Source of the DNA: Bolinopsis microptera
Lineage: Eukaryota > Ctenophora > Tentaculata > Lobata > Bolinopsidae
Length of the DNA: 64,000 bases
Direction of reading: 5' to 3'
Assembly (NCBI RefSeq): GCF_026151205.1
Contig: NC_087081.1
Span: 434,001 to 498,000 of the forward strand
The notes beneath the pieces are model-generated. The model was given only the letters and a program-made list of their open reading frames with translations. It had not been told where the DNA came from and searched no databases. A program made the position numbers and the translations under genes. Positions 13,881 through 24,344 of the stretch are shown piece after piece (the stretch's first letter is position 1; each line of letters starts with the position of its first letter).

Positions 13881-14643
13881 CAATTCCTAAATTAAATCAA
13901 TAATCATGTTAATATGAGTATTCAACACTACTAGACAACAAATATTTGCCGGCTCATCGACGATTCAGTCGCCGAAACAAAAATCAAATGTTTGCTTTTT
14001 CGTTTCGGGAACTGTTTGACATTTGAACTCAGTAATTACACTTATGTAGGAAGTACCTGACCCAAACAACCAAGTTTCGACGTCTTGACCCACTCAGGCC
14101 ACTCCCAGGAACAATGCACAACTATTTGTAGGGGATTTAAAATCCCCTACAAAATTCAGGGAAACGTCTTAATACTGCTTCTCGGAATTGTTACGCGCAA
14201 TTTAATAATTTGTAGACAAATTAGCGCGCCGCGAACCACGCGGAATATCAAGAAAACAACAAATTTCAAGAAAACAACAAATTTTTATTTAAATCAATTA
14301 TAGCAACAATTTGAAAAACTTTAAAGCTCTTCTATTACCATGGAATATACTACGGGTATGGTGACTTGGGCTATTGAGTTGTTAAGTAGATTAAGATTAG
14401 TAAACCTGCACTTGCATTGTATATTTTATTAAAACTAGAAATTAGGCTTCACGGTAAAATGGAGAAGCAGGCTGATCTTGGAGAGAGCAGACCGTAAAGT
14501 TTACGCACCCACCAGGGCTACCTACCTACCCCAGTTGTTCTTTTTGGTTTATCAGCTTGTATTGTTATATTTATGGACCCCAAGTCACCACACTAAGAAG
14601 GAGTATGTAAAAAAAAATAGCTAATAATAATAATAATAAATTA

Positions 14644-15506
14644 ATAGTAGAGGCTCTTACGGGCATTGTCTGCTCGATACGTTAGGGACCCCAGATACAC
14701 CTTACTAGACGTATTTTTGACCGTAGAATCGATTGAAAGTGGTTTCAAGATGATTGGACTGATTGTTCTGGGGTAAAATCGCAAAAAACCGATTTTTGGG
14801 CCAAAAATAGGCCAAAAAACCATGTTTTTTGATATTTTGAGCAAGTTAATTTTGTTGGCATGTCGGCAAAACTTGCATAAAGATAGCTAAAAGACAGCCG
14901 CACAAGATTGTATAAAAATAAAACAAATCCCTCTATTTGTTCTGAGGTAAAAATCCAAAAAAGTGGTAAAAATTTTGACTTTTTTGCTTTAAGTTTGAAT
15001 AATTTTTTGCAGTTGTATTAAATCAACCCAAAAATAGTCACATCGTGTTTGCCTAAATTTTTCCTTTCCGAGAAGTACCCACTTCATATACTTAATCGAA
15101 GTTTGAATATTGTCACTCCGCAAGCGTTTTTGCCAAATTTTCGACGCGCACTACGCGCAAAAGCATTTAGTTGTTATCAATTGGCACCCGCGCGTTCATC
15201 ATAAATTTCAAACAGCTATAACTCAGCGAGATTATGTCCGTTCTAGCTCATATTTTCACACTAAATAGAAAATAATGTGATCTTATTGCTGACAAAATAT
15301 GGATATAATTACTTTATTTGCCTTAGAGTAATAGACTGTCAAAGTTTAAAACGCGCATTGGTATAGCACGTGACTAATAAGGCCAAATTTATACTTCTTA
15401 ACATATTATCGATCCTTAGACATCATACTATTGTGTCCAATTAGCGGTTAGGTCTCTAAACTCGTAGCAGAAAACACGTCTTTTTGCCCGTAAGAGCCTC
15501 TACTAT
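14644..15506. mobile_element. Non-autonomous TIR element
   Basis: A 21-bp perfect inverted repeat (core GTAGAGGCTCTTACGGGC) bounds 863 bases: left 14644-14664, right 15486-15506. The ends lie next to TA dinucleotides, compatible with TA target duplication, but the flanks are too AT-rich to prove it. No coding capacity is seen. The interior is AT-rich with a GCGCGCACTACGCGCAA patch near 15147-15163. Confidence 0.7.
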
Positions 15507-15850
15507 AAGTTAATATCATCATATCTGTTTAAAACAGTAAAAGTCAAGTTGAGGATTGACTTTCCTAGTTAATTTAAAGGTTCAAACGTTTGGGAATATA
15601 ATAATGTTGGTATTTGTATCTGCTGCAGCAATAATATCGAAATATCATTTGTCTAGAAAATTTTCGCCACTTCAATAGATATTGGGTCGGCAATTTGGTG
15701 AGTGAGTGATGAAATGGTTTGGTCTGTGATTGAGTGAGGGGCGATGTGAAAGTTGTGGTAAGTCCAGGTGTTATTATTGTTGATGGATTGAGATCCCAGG
15801 ATGATACTTTTACAGCGTAATTTAACCAAAGATACAGAAGTAGTGAGGAT
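15507..15850. other. Unassigned AT-rich spacer
   Basis: Lies between the TIR element and the 3' tail of the LINE. I see no gene and no clear repeat. Part may belong to the LINE 3' untranslated region (minus strand); I could not place that boundary. Confidence 0.4.
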
Positions 15851-15853
15851 TTC

Positions 15854-16030
15854 TTGTCATACGTGACAAGAAGTGCGCGGTTCCCCCTGTAGCGTCGAAG
15901 ACGCTACAGGGTGAAACGACCGTGGGGGTCGCAACGTGAAACGACCGTGGGGGTCGCAACGACCGTGGGGGTCGCAACGTGATTTGTAGGTTTACAACCT
16001 ACCAGGACGCGCGCCGAGTTGGACTCGTCG
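15854..16030. repeat. Hairpins and 25-bp repeats after LINE A ORF2
   Basis: Just beyond the ORF2 stop (minus strand) lie three compact structures. CTTGTCATACGTGACAAG at 15854-15871 is a perfect dyad. CCTGTAGCGTC/GACGCTACAGG at about 15887-15910 is an 11-bp stem with a 2-base loop. About 2.6 copies of a 25-bp unit containing ACGACCGTGGGGGTCGCAAC span 15913-15980, and each unit contains its own GACC/GGTC-type dyad. This may be the structured 3' end that the element's RT recognises; that role is inference. Confidence 0.6.
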
Positions 16031-16056
16031 ACGAGATATTTTACGAGTATCACCCG

Positions 16057-17202
16057 TTAAAACGTGATACAAAGGATTTCCCCATTCTCATTTAGAATCC
16101 GTTTATGTATGCTATTCCACAATTTGGAGGCTATATAAAGAAAAGTGTTGGTTTTTCTTGGGAGGATTATGACATTGCTTGTATCACGTTTTGATGAGTC
16201 TATAGTACAATACAACGAGTATGGAGTGCGAAATTTCATAATTCGAAATATCTCAGATATACAGTGGTATTTGTACAAGTTTTGAACAGTAAGCAATTTT
16301 AGTCGATTAAAAATGGGCTTGGTGTGCTCTTTTTCGAAAAAAGCAGCTCCTAACCTCTGTTTTGTATAAGGTCTGGCTCGTGCACAAGTGGCATGTTTGT
16401 CGAGGTATGCATTTAGGTCTCCAAAAAGGATTCTTATACAACGTTTCTGAGTTATGAACAGCTTATCGTTTGGTTGGTCTTTGAGAGCTGAGCCCCAAAC
16501 ACTTATTCCGTAAGCAAGATGTGATTCCAATAATGCAGAGTATATTTTTTGGTAGTGTTCCCCTGGAACTGAATGTTTAATCCTGTTAAGTGCTCCTGTA
16601 GTGGATCTAATTTTTTTTCTTAGATATTCTATATGTGGGCCCCAGTTAAGTTTTTCATCAATTACTACACCAAGAAATTTGGTGTTGCTAACCTTGACAA
16701 TTTTGTGTCCATTTATAAATATTCCTTGTGATTTGTCATGTTCATTGGCATACGGCCTAACCCTGGCGCAGGTTTCATCAGATTCGTATGCAGGTAGAAA
16801 ATGTATGTAGCAGCATTTAGACATATTTATATGTAAGAGATTACTTCTCATGAATTTGCATACGAAATCAAGAACTTTATTGGCCTTCAAGTATGTTGCT
16901 TCTTTGGACGGTCCAGTGATAAATATATTTGTGTCATCAGCATAGAGCACAAATTTGCACTCATCGCCTTTGTAACAGTTTATTATGTCGTTCATATATA
17001 ATAAGAAAAGTAGAGGGCCTAGTATGGAACCTTGGGGAACTCCATATTTTACATTCATAGTCTCTGATGTAGTGTTGAGAAATGAAACATACTGTGATCT
17101 ATCGGATAAATAGCTTTTTAGAAGTCCTAGAGCTAGACCTCTAACCCCATAATTTTCCAGTTTCCTCAGGAGAATGCCATGGTCAAGAGCAAAGAGTATC
17201 AA
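16057..17202 (-). pseudogene. LINE A ORF2, 3' part: RT palm, thumb and C-terminus
   Basis: Continues ORF2 in another frame. After FDT the sequence carries seven extra bases (CTTTGCT on the minus strand, about 17190-17200), so the reading passes from one frame to the other. Visible motifs are DHGILLRKL, YGVPQGSILGPLLF, LYADDTNIF (catalytic Asp pair), FLGVVIDEKLNW, and a C-terminal region ending KLWNSIHKRIL. The catalytic motifs themselves are intact, so the 7-base insertion appears to be the main lesion. The copy is probably not autonomous now. Confidence 0.85.
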
Positions 17203-19390
17203 AAGCTTTGCTTAGGTCAATAAAGATTCCTAGAACATGATTACCACTGGATGTTGATGTTGTGATTGAATGAACTGATTTGTGGAGTGCATGTGAGGTT
17301 GAGTGGCCTTTTCGAAAACCAAATTGTTCATTACTGAGAATGTCATTAGCAGTGAAAAAGGTATAAAGCCGTTTGTATATTATTTTTTCAAATATTTTAC
17401 CAAAGATTGGCAATATTGACACAGGTCTATAATTTTCAATATTTTCTTTATTATCTTTTTTATGGATATGAGTTACTTTGCCTATTTTGAATATGGATGG
17501 GAACGTGCCTTTTTGAATACATGTATTATACAAATTTGCTAATATGTTGGATAAGAGATGAGTCGGTTTCTTGATAACTGCTATTGGTATATCACTGGCT
17601 TTTCCGTTAACGAATTCTTGAATTATTTCAAGAATCTCCTCAGGATGAGTTTCTTCTAGATGTATTGAACTGTTGACTGATTTCGACATAAACTCAACAA
17701 ATGATTGCATTGGTTGGATAGACAGTTGGTTCTCGGACAAAACCTTCTCATTTAAATTACTAGCTAAAGATGTAAAGTAACTATTGAATTTGTTTGCAAT
17801 TGTCCGCCTACAAATTACTCTAGTTCCATCTATAATGAAGTCATCTTTTAGCTGATTCTTCTTTTTGCCACGAAGCTCGTTAATTATTTGCCAGGTTTTT
17901 TTGGAGTTATGGCTATTTTTCTCAAACTTTTCAGCATAATACCTGGTTTTGGCAGTTTTTATGGCAATTTTAAGATATTTTGAGTAGTCCTTGTAAACAT
18001 TATGTCTTTCCAGATCCCCATCTGGAATTAACAATGTTTTTGTTTTTTTCCATTCAAAATAAAGTCTGGCTTTTTTCTCCACAGAGTTGATAAGGCCGTT
18101 TGTGATCCATGGATTTGTTATATTATTTCGTTTGGTGGTTTTTGGTGAAGCCAATTTGCAAGATGTATCTATCTTTTCTTGAAACAGATCCATGAAGGAT
18201 TCAAAAGAGTCACATCTGTGGTAAAATGTATCTATGTCGTTTTCAATTTCTTCACAGAGCTTATCAAGGTTTGCATTACTATAGTTATAATAAATAGTTG
18301 TTTTTTCAGGTGATTTATTCTGTTCCGAACTAGTATCAGAATTCATTACTTGAAGGCAGAAAATGGGCTGGTGATGTGAAGCACTATCCTGAATTACTCC
18401 AGATATAGTTGATGAGTGAATGTCATTAGTGTGTATGTTATCAATGCACGTTTTTGAGCAGTGGGGCATTTGGTGTGTGGGAATGGATATTGTGGGCGTG
18501 AACCCGTGACTATAAATAACTTCTTCGAATATATCTTCATCTGGGCCTGATAAATTGGTTATGTTAACATTGAAGTCCCCTAATATGTATGCTTTATGTC
18601 CTTTCAGTGCAGTAAGAACTTCTTTATACTGTGCATTGAAGTTAGCAAGTGGATTGCTTGGTGAGCGGTATACAACTCCAACTGTTACTGGTTCTGGAGC
18701 ATTACTTATTGTTACGAATAGGGACTCAAATTGCTCTGTACAAACAGATAACTTTTCAATCACACTAAAGTTAAAGGAGTTGTGAATGTAGAGAGAAACT
18801 CCACTTCCTTTACTTTTTACCTGTTGTGTCTTATTAGAAACGAAGCGTTTTTGGTAACATGAAGTATAGTCTTTAATTTGGTACAGCTGACTATTACAGG
18901 GATCAATGTTTGTTTCTGCTAAACCTATCACAGAAAATTTGTGGTCTATGCAGGCTAATTCTAAGGCCAATTTGTCAAAGTTAGTACCATTTCCATCAAT
19001 ATTTCGAAAGTAGTGTGAGAATATGCGCTTTGATGTTGTTTGAGGAATCTGCTTTATGAGGTTGTTGAAGTTTTTAGTAGAATATGATTGACAGTTCTCA
19101 AGAGTTTTTGAGATTGTACCTATTGAGTCTATATAGTCGTGAGGTTCATTGTCAAGTAGTTCGTTGTTTGAAAAGTGAGGTGCTTGATAGAATGGATTAT
19201 AACGAATTATATCATGATTTTGAATACAATTTGAGCAGTAAGTTTTTTCTCTAAAAGTGGCAATGTTTTCCTGTGTTTTACATCTCTTGTGAATGATGCA
19301 ATCACACTTATTGCAATTTATAAATGGGTGTCCAGCACGAATTGGTTTGCTGCAGCAGATACAGTTCTCACATATATTTGTTCTATTCAT
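17183..19390 (-). CDS. LINE A ORF2, 5' part: PHD-like finger, APE endonuclease, RT start
   Basis: 735 residues before a premature stop. Residues about 7-57 form a Cys/His-rich finger (CENCICC, CNKCDCIIHKRC, YCSNC) like the PHD finger reported in some CR1-like LINEs. An APE-type endonuclease follows, with GLAETN (catalytic Glu, about residue 157), VYRSPSN, GDFNVN (about 270) and TCIDNIHTN. Its last motif reads SASHHQPI, where S-D-H is usual. A linker (KTWQIINELRGK) leads to the first RT motifs (NYRPVSILPIFGKIFEK, FGFRKGHSTSH, FIDLSKAFDT), and the frame then ends. The start ATG overlaps the ORF1 TGA, pointing to coupled termination and reinitiation. The protein would nick target DNA and prime reverse transcription there. 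Confidence 0.85.
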   Translation of the reverse strand: MNRTNICENCICCSKPIRAGHPFINCNKCDCIIHKRCKTQENIATFREKTYCSNCIQNHDIIRYNPFYQAPHFSNNELLDNEPHDYIDSIGTISKTLENCQSYSTKNFNNLIKQIPQTTSKRIFSHYFRNIDGNGTNFDKLALELACIDHKFSVIGLAETNIDPCNSQLYQIKDYTSCYQKRFVSNKTQQVKSKGSGVSLYIHNSFNFSVIEKLSVCTEQFESLFVTISNAPEPVTVGVVYRSPSNPLANFNAQYKEVLTALKGHKAYILGDFNVNITNLSGPDEDIFEEVIYSHGFTPTISIPTHQMPHCSKTCIDNIHTNDIHSSTISGVIQDSASHHQPIFCLQVMNSDTSSEQNKSPEKTTIYYNYSNANLDKLCEEIENDIDTFYHRCDSFESFMDLFQEKIDTSCKLASPKTTKRNNITNPWITNGLINSVEKKARLYFEWKKTKTLLIPDGDLERHNVYKDYSKYLKIAIKTAKTRYYAEKFEKNSHNSKKTWQIINELRGKKKNQLKDDFIIDGTRVICRRTIANKFNSYFTSLASNLNEKVLSENQLSIQPMQSFVEFMSKSVNSSIHLEETHPEEILEIIQEFVNGKASDIPIAVIKKPTHLLSNILANLYNTCIQKGTFPSIFKIGKVTHIHKKDNKENIENYRPVSILPIFGKIFEKIIYKRLYTFFTANDILSNEQFGFRKGHSTSHALHKSVHSITTSTSSGNHVLGIFIDLSKAFDTLCS

Positions 19391-21369
19391 GGTTTCGGAG
19401 CTCTTTGAACACGTGAATTGAACATCCCAACTTTACTCCTAGCAATATCACTAAATTGGCGCCCATCTATTGGATTGCGCTGTATTTTATCCACTATTAG
19501 CCTAGACAACTTAAAGATACCAGTAGACCCAAGATGGATGGCATCACTTTTATCCTTGAAACGACCGAACTGGTCAGCTAGTTTACCATCTTCACCAACA
19601 AATTCATTAAAATCTAGAGTTCCCACCATTGGGTTCATGTCAACATATTGAAATATAAGTTTGTTAAAATATAATGCTTTCTCGTTCAACCAGCCAAACT
19701 TAGTGGGTAGTACTGGCATAACGGTAACCTTGGAGTATGGACATTTACGACATATATCATCAAATTTTACCTTGAGATCACTGGCACACTGCTCGATATT
19801 TGAGCTCCGTTTCTTAATATCATTTACTCCACAATGAATAAAAATATTTCTGTAACCTTCACACAAACTTGGGTTAATCATATCAATAGTAAAACATTCT
19901 ACCCTTTTCCCTGGCATTCTATGACCGAAACGTCCTTTCCCACTACCGAATTTCAAGAATCTGGTGTTGGAGTCTCCTATTATTATTGTTGCATTTTCGT
20001 TGTTAGATGTAACATAACGAAATGTAACACTATATCTTTTCTCACGTGCGGTTGGAGATTGATCTATTTGATGTTGCCAAACAGACTGAGATTGCTTACT
20101 CATAACATATAGACTTTTTCCAGTAGCTGATACAGTTTTGGTTTCAGATCCTTCGATTTTACTGAATAGAACATCACAGGTACTGCCTAGTGATATAGTG
20201 AAGATGTTACTATCAAACATTAGTGAGGCTTCGTTGTCCGAATGCTTCGGCAGCTCTGATTTCTCGTCAAGGTAGCGATTCACTAAACACTGATTAATGA
20301 CACTTTCAGGGAATTTGGCCTGGATGAGCGAAACAAGTTCAGTTAGGGGTTCAGGGATGTTTTTGGATATAGGTTTTGCAGCTTTGGCTCCTGGATAGTT
20401 GTATGCATCCCCAAAGCTTATGACACCATGTCCTCTTTCTGAGTTTGCATCAAACTGTTCACTGAATGTGTCAAGGTATTCAGTGAGTTTATCCGAAAGT
20501 TCTTGGGCAACAAAATCTGGTGTGAATGACTCAATGTGACCAATGGAGGTGTCTATAGGATTTTGCACTGTATGTAAGTCAATCTTAGGATCTGGTTTTT
20601 CGATATTGATATTAGGAAGGCCTATTGGGAAAGAAGGAAATGCAGTGTTACGTGGTACATCTGGAGTTGACATATCTGATGGTTTCATGTACTGATCAAT
20701 GGAGAGAGTCAGGGTGTTAAGCTGGCCACTGATTGATTTGAGAGTGTCATTGTGCACCTTATCTCTCTTAAGAATGCTATTTTGAATAGCCTGAAGGGAT
20801 TCATGGAGGGTAGCATTTCCAGAAATGGAGTCAGCAGCTACGGAAGAAGCAACTGCTGCTTCATCGATGGGGTTGTCACCGATAGACAACCTTTTACCCC
20901 CTATTACTGCACATACTTTCTCTGACAGAGAAAGTAGGGACAGAAGGCCGTCTGCCAGGGTATATTTGTTAAGTATTGAACAGTTTTTGATGATTGTAGG
21001 GGTCAACGTTGCAAATTGGTCTACTTCTACTTTCAAAGTACTACAAAAGTTCAGTTTGATATTGTCTACTTCAGATCGTAAGTTTTTTGAATGGGCCAAA
21101 AGAATTGTATCAAAAGGTGTTGAAGCATTGGTACAAAATGAAACAAAACTGCTTACGTCTGCTTCACAGTCCTCAGGGGTTCTGTTCTCTGCAACAGCTT
21201 CTGAGGATTCAGGTGCAGCAGGGGCAGCTGATGTCTGATTGTCTTTAATCTGGGACCCCAAATCATGCCTTTCATTGTCATTTCCTTTGTTATCTTCCTG
21301 AAAGACATAATTTGAGGTACCCAGCCCCACTGGCTGTTGATCGGTTTGACCGGATTCCACCATTCTCAA
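19387..21369 (-). CDS. LINE A ORF1: AlkB-like dioxygenase plus SGNH hydrolase
   Basis: 660 residues. About the first 330 are low-complexity to helical with no domain I recognise. Residues about 335-455 look like an AlkB-type 2-oxoglutarate/Fe(II) dioxygenase: H376-x-D378 (PKHSDNEA), distal H433 (WQHQI), and R445-x5-R451 (RYSVTFR), which fits the family's RxNxTxR signature with Ser for Asn. Residues about 460-640 look like an SGNH/GDSL hydrolase: G465-D-S-N (block I), G514-V-N-D (block III) and D608-A-I-H611 (block V Asp/His). Esterase-type ORF1 proteins are known in CR1-like LINEs. An AlkB domain could act on alkylated or m1A/m3C-type RNA or DNA, but that is inference. The frame is intact. 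Its stop overlaps the ORF2 start as ATGA. Confidence 0.85.
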   Translation of the reverse strand: MRMVESGQTDQQPVGLGTSNYVFQEDNKGNDNERHDLGSQIKDNQTSAAPAAPESSEAVAENRTPEDCEADVSSFVSFCTNASTPFDTILLAHSKNLRSEVDNIKLNFCSTLKVEVDQFATLTPTIIKNCSILNKYTLADGLLSLLSLSEKVCAVIGGKRLSIGDNPIDEAAVASSVAADSISGNATLHESLQAIQNSILKRDKVHNDTLKSISGQLNTLTLSIDQYMKPSDMSTPDVPRNTAFPSFPIGLPNINIEKPDPKIDLHTVQNPIDTSIGHIESFTPDFVAQELSDKLTEYLDTFSEQFDANSERGHGVISFGDAYNYPGAKAAKPISKNIPEPLTELVSLIQAKFPESVINQCLVNRYLDEKSELPKHSDNEASLMFDSNIFTISLGSTCDVLFSKIEGSETKTVSATGKSLYVMSKQSQSVWQHQIDQSPTAREKRYSVTFRYVTSNNENATIIIGDSNTRFLKFGSGKGRFGHRMPGKRVECFTIDMINPSLCEGYRNIFIHCGVNDIKKRSSNIEQCASDLKVKFDDICRKCPYSKVTVMPVLPTKFGWLNEKALYFNKLIFQYVDMNPMVGTLDFNEFVGEDGKLADQFGRFKDKSDAIHLGSTGIFKLSRLIVDKIQRNPIDGRQFSDIARSKVGMFNSRVQRAPKP

Positions 21370-21450
21370 AGTGAGATGGGGTTGAGCAAGTTCGAGATAG
21401 AGACTGCTCAGCGGTTTCGGGTCCTCAAATTATTTGTTATATAGTAGTGT

Positions 21451-21802
21451 TGAAAGTATTAAACTGTCGCTTTTAGTAGTTTAAACTCTGATGACAAAAT
21501 AAATTGATTGTGACTTTAATAATGAATTAAAAATTACGGCATAGGGCAAATCTTGTGTAAAAAACTGTGATAAACAATATGCTGTAAAAAAAATCGTCAA
21601 AAAGTTTAAGAACACGATGCCCCGCCCAATTTTCTGAAGTGATAATTTTGGGACTTTGGCGGGCTATAACTTTCGCTAGTAGGAACAGCCATTAGCCCAA
21701 AACTTGGTACCAAACGACTCTAATTAATGAGACCTTTCCAATGATGTATAATATGTTGGGTTTTGAGACATAAAATGTTCACCCGCAAGTTGACGTTCTT
21801 AG
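21451..21802. other. Spacer between LINE A and the mariner MITE
   Basis: AT-rich, with no ORF and no clear repeat. Part may be the LINE A 5' leader. Confidence 0.4.
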
Positions 21803-22572
21803 TACAGGGTGGGCCAAAAGTCAGTGTGCAAACGTTGGGTCTTATACCTCCGCTGAGTTTTATATTTGAGAGCTGTTGCTTTGCAGATGGCATACTGTAC
21901 TTACTGGTTCGAGGATTCCGTCGTCAAAATTTGAAAATTCGAATATTTTAGACCACGCCCATTCAATATTAAAACACCTATATTGTTTTCTCTGAAAATC
22001 CTGAACGCCTAATTTTTTTAGAGACGGTAGATTATCAAATGTTGCATATGATCTGAAAAAATGAGGCAAAACGGATTAGAAATGACGAAGTTAACAAGAA
22101 TTTTGTGTATCTCGTTAACAAATTGACTGGGTGATTATGTGACACCGTGACACGACACCTTAATTGGGCACCCTTAACAATTCCCATAATGTTTAACGGG
22201 GTAGTTAACGGGGTCACCTTATCACGTGATTAGGTAAACCAATCACCTGATCACACGTAATGAACAAGCTTGTTATGCTTCATATCTCGGTCATCTGAGA
22301 AGCTAGAACTCTCATTCTTTCAGGGCAAACGTAATTCGAATGGCCAAACACAATTCAATAACATTTAGCTTGATCCGATTATCCAAACTATCAAAAAAAT
22401 GTGAAAATGAACCTCCATTTGAAAAAAATGAACGCGAATATTTTTCGAGTTGACAAATTCCTCGAACCAGTGGTGGTACTAAGTCATACCAGAAGGAAGT
22501 ATTTCAATTGGGCACTCAGTGACTGAGCTATTAAGGCCAACGTTTGCACACTGACTTTTGGCCCACCCTGTA
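21803..22572. mobile_element. Mariner/Tc1-type MITE, complete copy
   Basis: A 36-bp inverted repeat, TA then CAGGGTGGGCCAAAAGTC and onward, bounds 770 bases: 21803-21838 and 22537-22572. The outermost TA on each side fits the TA target duplication of the Tc1/mariner superfamily, and the CAGGGTG ends are typical. There is no transposase ORF. Further partial copies lie at 31819 and 60700. Confidence 0.85.
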
Positions 22573-22892
22573 CATACACTATAAATGCCTAGCAGCACCA
22601 GACAGCGGCCGTGTACCTTTTTCGAGTCCCTGATGGACTTTTGTTAATAATCGGACCAACCTTTCTTTCTCGAAACATGTACAATGTATCCTACTGTATT
22701 TCATTATAGTATTAAGATAAAGCAAATGTGAATATATTACAACGAAATATAATAGATTTATACCAAATTGTCTATAGATTGGGTTAACGAGTTGTCGTAC
22801 GTCACCTCAAGATCGGGTGACAGGGGGCTGAACAGGCCAGAACCCAATTGATTGGGTCTGAGGTCACGTGATTATGAGCCTGAGGTCACGTG
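22573..22892. other. Unassigned spacer
   Basis: AT-rich. Near 22860-22895 the phrase CTGAGGTCACGTGA occurs twice. No gene seen. Confidence 0.4.
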
Positions 22893-23512
22893 ACTATTTT
22901 TTTTTATTTGAAAATTCAATTAATCATTTTATATATAAATCAAGCGTTACATTTCAGCCATGCAAAATTACAATGACATATTTTGATTACTAAATGATAA
23001 ATGGTACTGCAATATAAGTTGCTTAATGTTTGGCCGGATGACAACTAACGAGAAAAATAAACTTGATTAAATATAATAATTAATTCGGCTGAACCAACAC
23101 ATAGCAAGAGCCACATTAACGTTGGGGCCGTCTACCAAATTTGAATGACAAACATTAACAAGAAATCAAACATATCATAAATAATTATAAGGATTTTGTT
23201 CATTACAATTCCGTCACAACTGATAAAGAAATAAGAAAAGGACAAGCAGATAGGAAATTGGACGGACAGAATTGTAACCAACAAAAACAAATTTCTGAGA
23301 CTCATAAGACTGATGAGCTAATCTGGCCAGACAGTATCGGCAGCCCAGAGGTACTTGATCAGTTTGGCCTTAAAAGTAGAAATCCGCTCTGACTGCCGGA
23401 TACATACTGGTAGACTATTCCAATTCAGCATAGATCTATGAAAAAAGCTATTTCGGAAGGCATCCGAGCAGGGCACAGTGGTACTCATGTAAGTTGAAGT
23501 ATCCGACATGAC
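22893..23512 (-). mobile_element. LINE B, 5'-truncated copy
   Basis: Nearly identical to 62685-63305. The 3' end shows as a T-run on the plus strand at about 22904-22912 (a poly-A tail on the minus strand). Homology stops abruptly at about 23512, typical of 5' truncation during target-primed reverse transcription. It contains only the last codons of ORF2 and the 3' untranslated region. Confidence 0.8.
23318..23509 (-). pseudogene. LINE B ORF2, C-terminal remnant
   Basis: The last 63 residues of LINE B ORF2 (ends ISTFKAKLIKYLWAADTVW), matching the end of the ORF at 63118 with few changes. The motif MLNWNSLP corresponds to the conserved W-N-x-L-P near the C-terminus of many LINE ORF2 proteins. 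No catalytic part remains. Confidence 0.8.
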
Positions 23513-24344
23513 GTCACCAGAGCTCGTTCTCCGTTTCCCGCTCTTTGGACCAGGTGAGCTTGCATGCTTGTGAAAGTGGGTGTAAGTACAGCTGTACTGT
23601 AGTTACATCCAATTACCCCTATTAGAACGAAGATTTATTTTCTGACAGAAAGCTAGAAATTTACCAAAATATCGACTTTGTTCAAAATTTATTTTGATGA
23701 CCACTCCTGACCTAAAATTGCACGAGAAATCGATTAAACTTGGTTTCAGAACTCAACAATGCTTCCTTATGCCTTAAAATCCATTTTTATCGATACAATA
23801 AACATTTTGATCCTGTGGATTGATTAGTAACAGGTAACAAATGCACAGAAAAAACCACCGCACTTACATTGCATTCTTTCGTGCACACTTTGAAACCTTT
23901 TAATTATTTATTTATAGGATAAGATATTATGTTTTTATTTTGTTTGGTTGTATAACTTTCATTTAACTGATTGGGATCTGACACATGTAATTTTGTAATG
24001 ATCTTTCTAATTTCTAATTCTTTTCTAATTCTAAAATTCTTAACTGGTCGATTTCGAGTGACCAATAATCATCGTGATGATATTTATACGTCATGCGTTC
24101 CTGATCATCATCAGCAATCAAGAGACAGGAGCGGCGATTGCTTTAAATCAACGGTTTACGTTATTTTTGTGAATTCGAGGCCGCAGAATTATGAGGACTA
24201 CCAGATCCTGGTGGAACCTAAGCGATCCATAATATCACGACCGGCCCTATTATCCTTGTCACTAGTCTGAATTGGATTCAGTTTACACAAAACATTTACA
24301 ATTTAGACGTACACATTGACACGATATTTATTAGAAAGCAAACA
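23513..24344. other. Unassigned AT-rich stretch
   Basis: No supported gene. A 99-codon frame at 23971-24270 has no recognisable motif and no homologue in the window, so I do not call it. The stretch shares a few words (AGCTAGAAATTTACC, CGAGAAATCGATTAAA) with 62040-62150, suggesting an old shared repeat. Confidence 0.4.

Larger units (their letters stand above)
12677..14643. other. Non-coding stretch with repeated GC-rich islets
   Basis: AT-rich DNA without a supported gene. It contains two related GC-rich islets (listed separately at 13088 and 13799), short direct repeats such as AAATTTGTTTTCC at about 12767 and 12785, a doubled TTAAACAAAAATTTCA near 12935-12970, and an (AAT)n run before 14641. 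Similar AAATTTGTTTC wording recurs near 27133, which suggests an old shared repeat family. Confidence 0.45.
15851..21450 (-). mobile_element. LINE A, near full length, CR1/L2-like
   Basis: A non-LTR retrotransposon on the minus strand with a two-ORF layout: ORF1 at 21369-19387, and ORF2 from 19390 down to 16057, broken at about 17190. The content (SGNH hydrolase in ORF1, PHD-like finger and APE endonuclease before the reverse transcriptase in ORF2) matches what is known of CR1-like LINEs. The AlkB-like domain in ORF1 is unusual. The 5' limit near 21450 is a guess from the end of ORF1 plus a short leader. The 3' limit is placed beyond the hairpins and 25-bp repeats at 15854-16030. No target duplication was identified. 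Confidence 0.8.

Noticed and set aside
23971-24270. 99-codon plus-strand ORF as a gene
   Set aside because: No motif, no splice context, no repeat of the frame elsewhere; length is within chance for AT-rich DNA.
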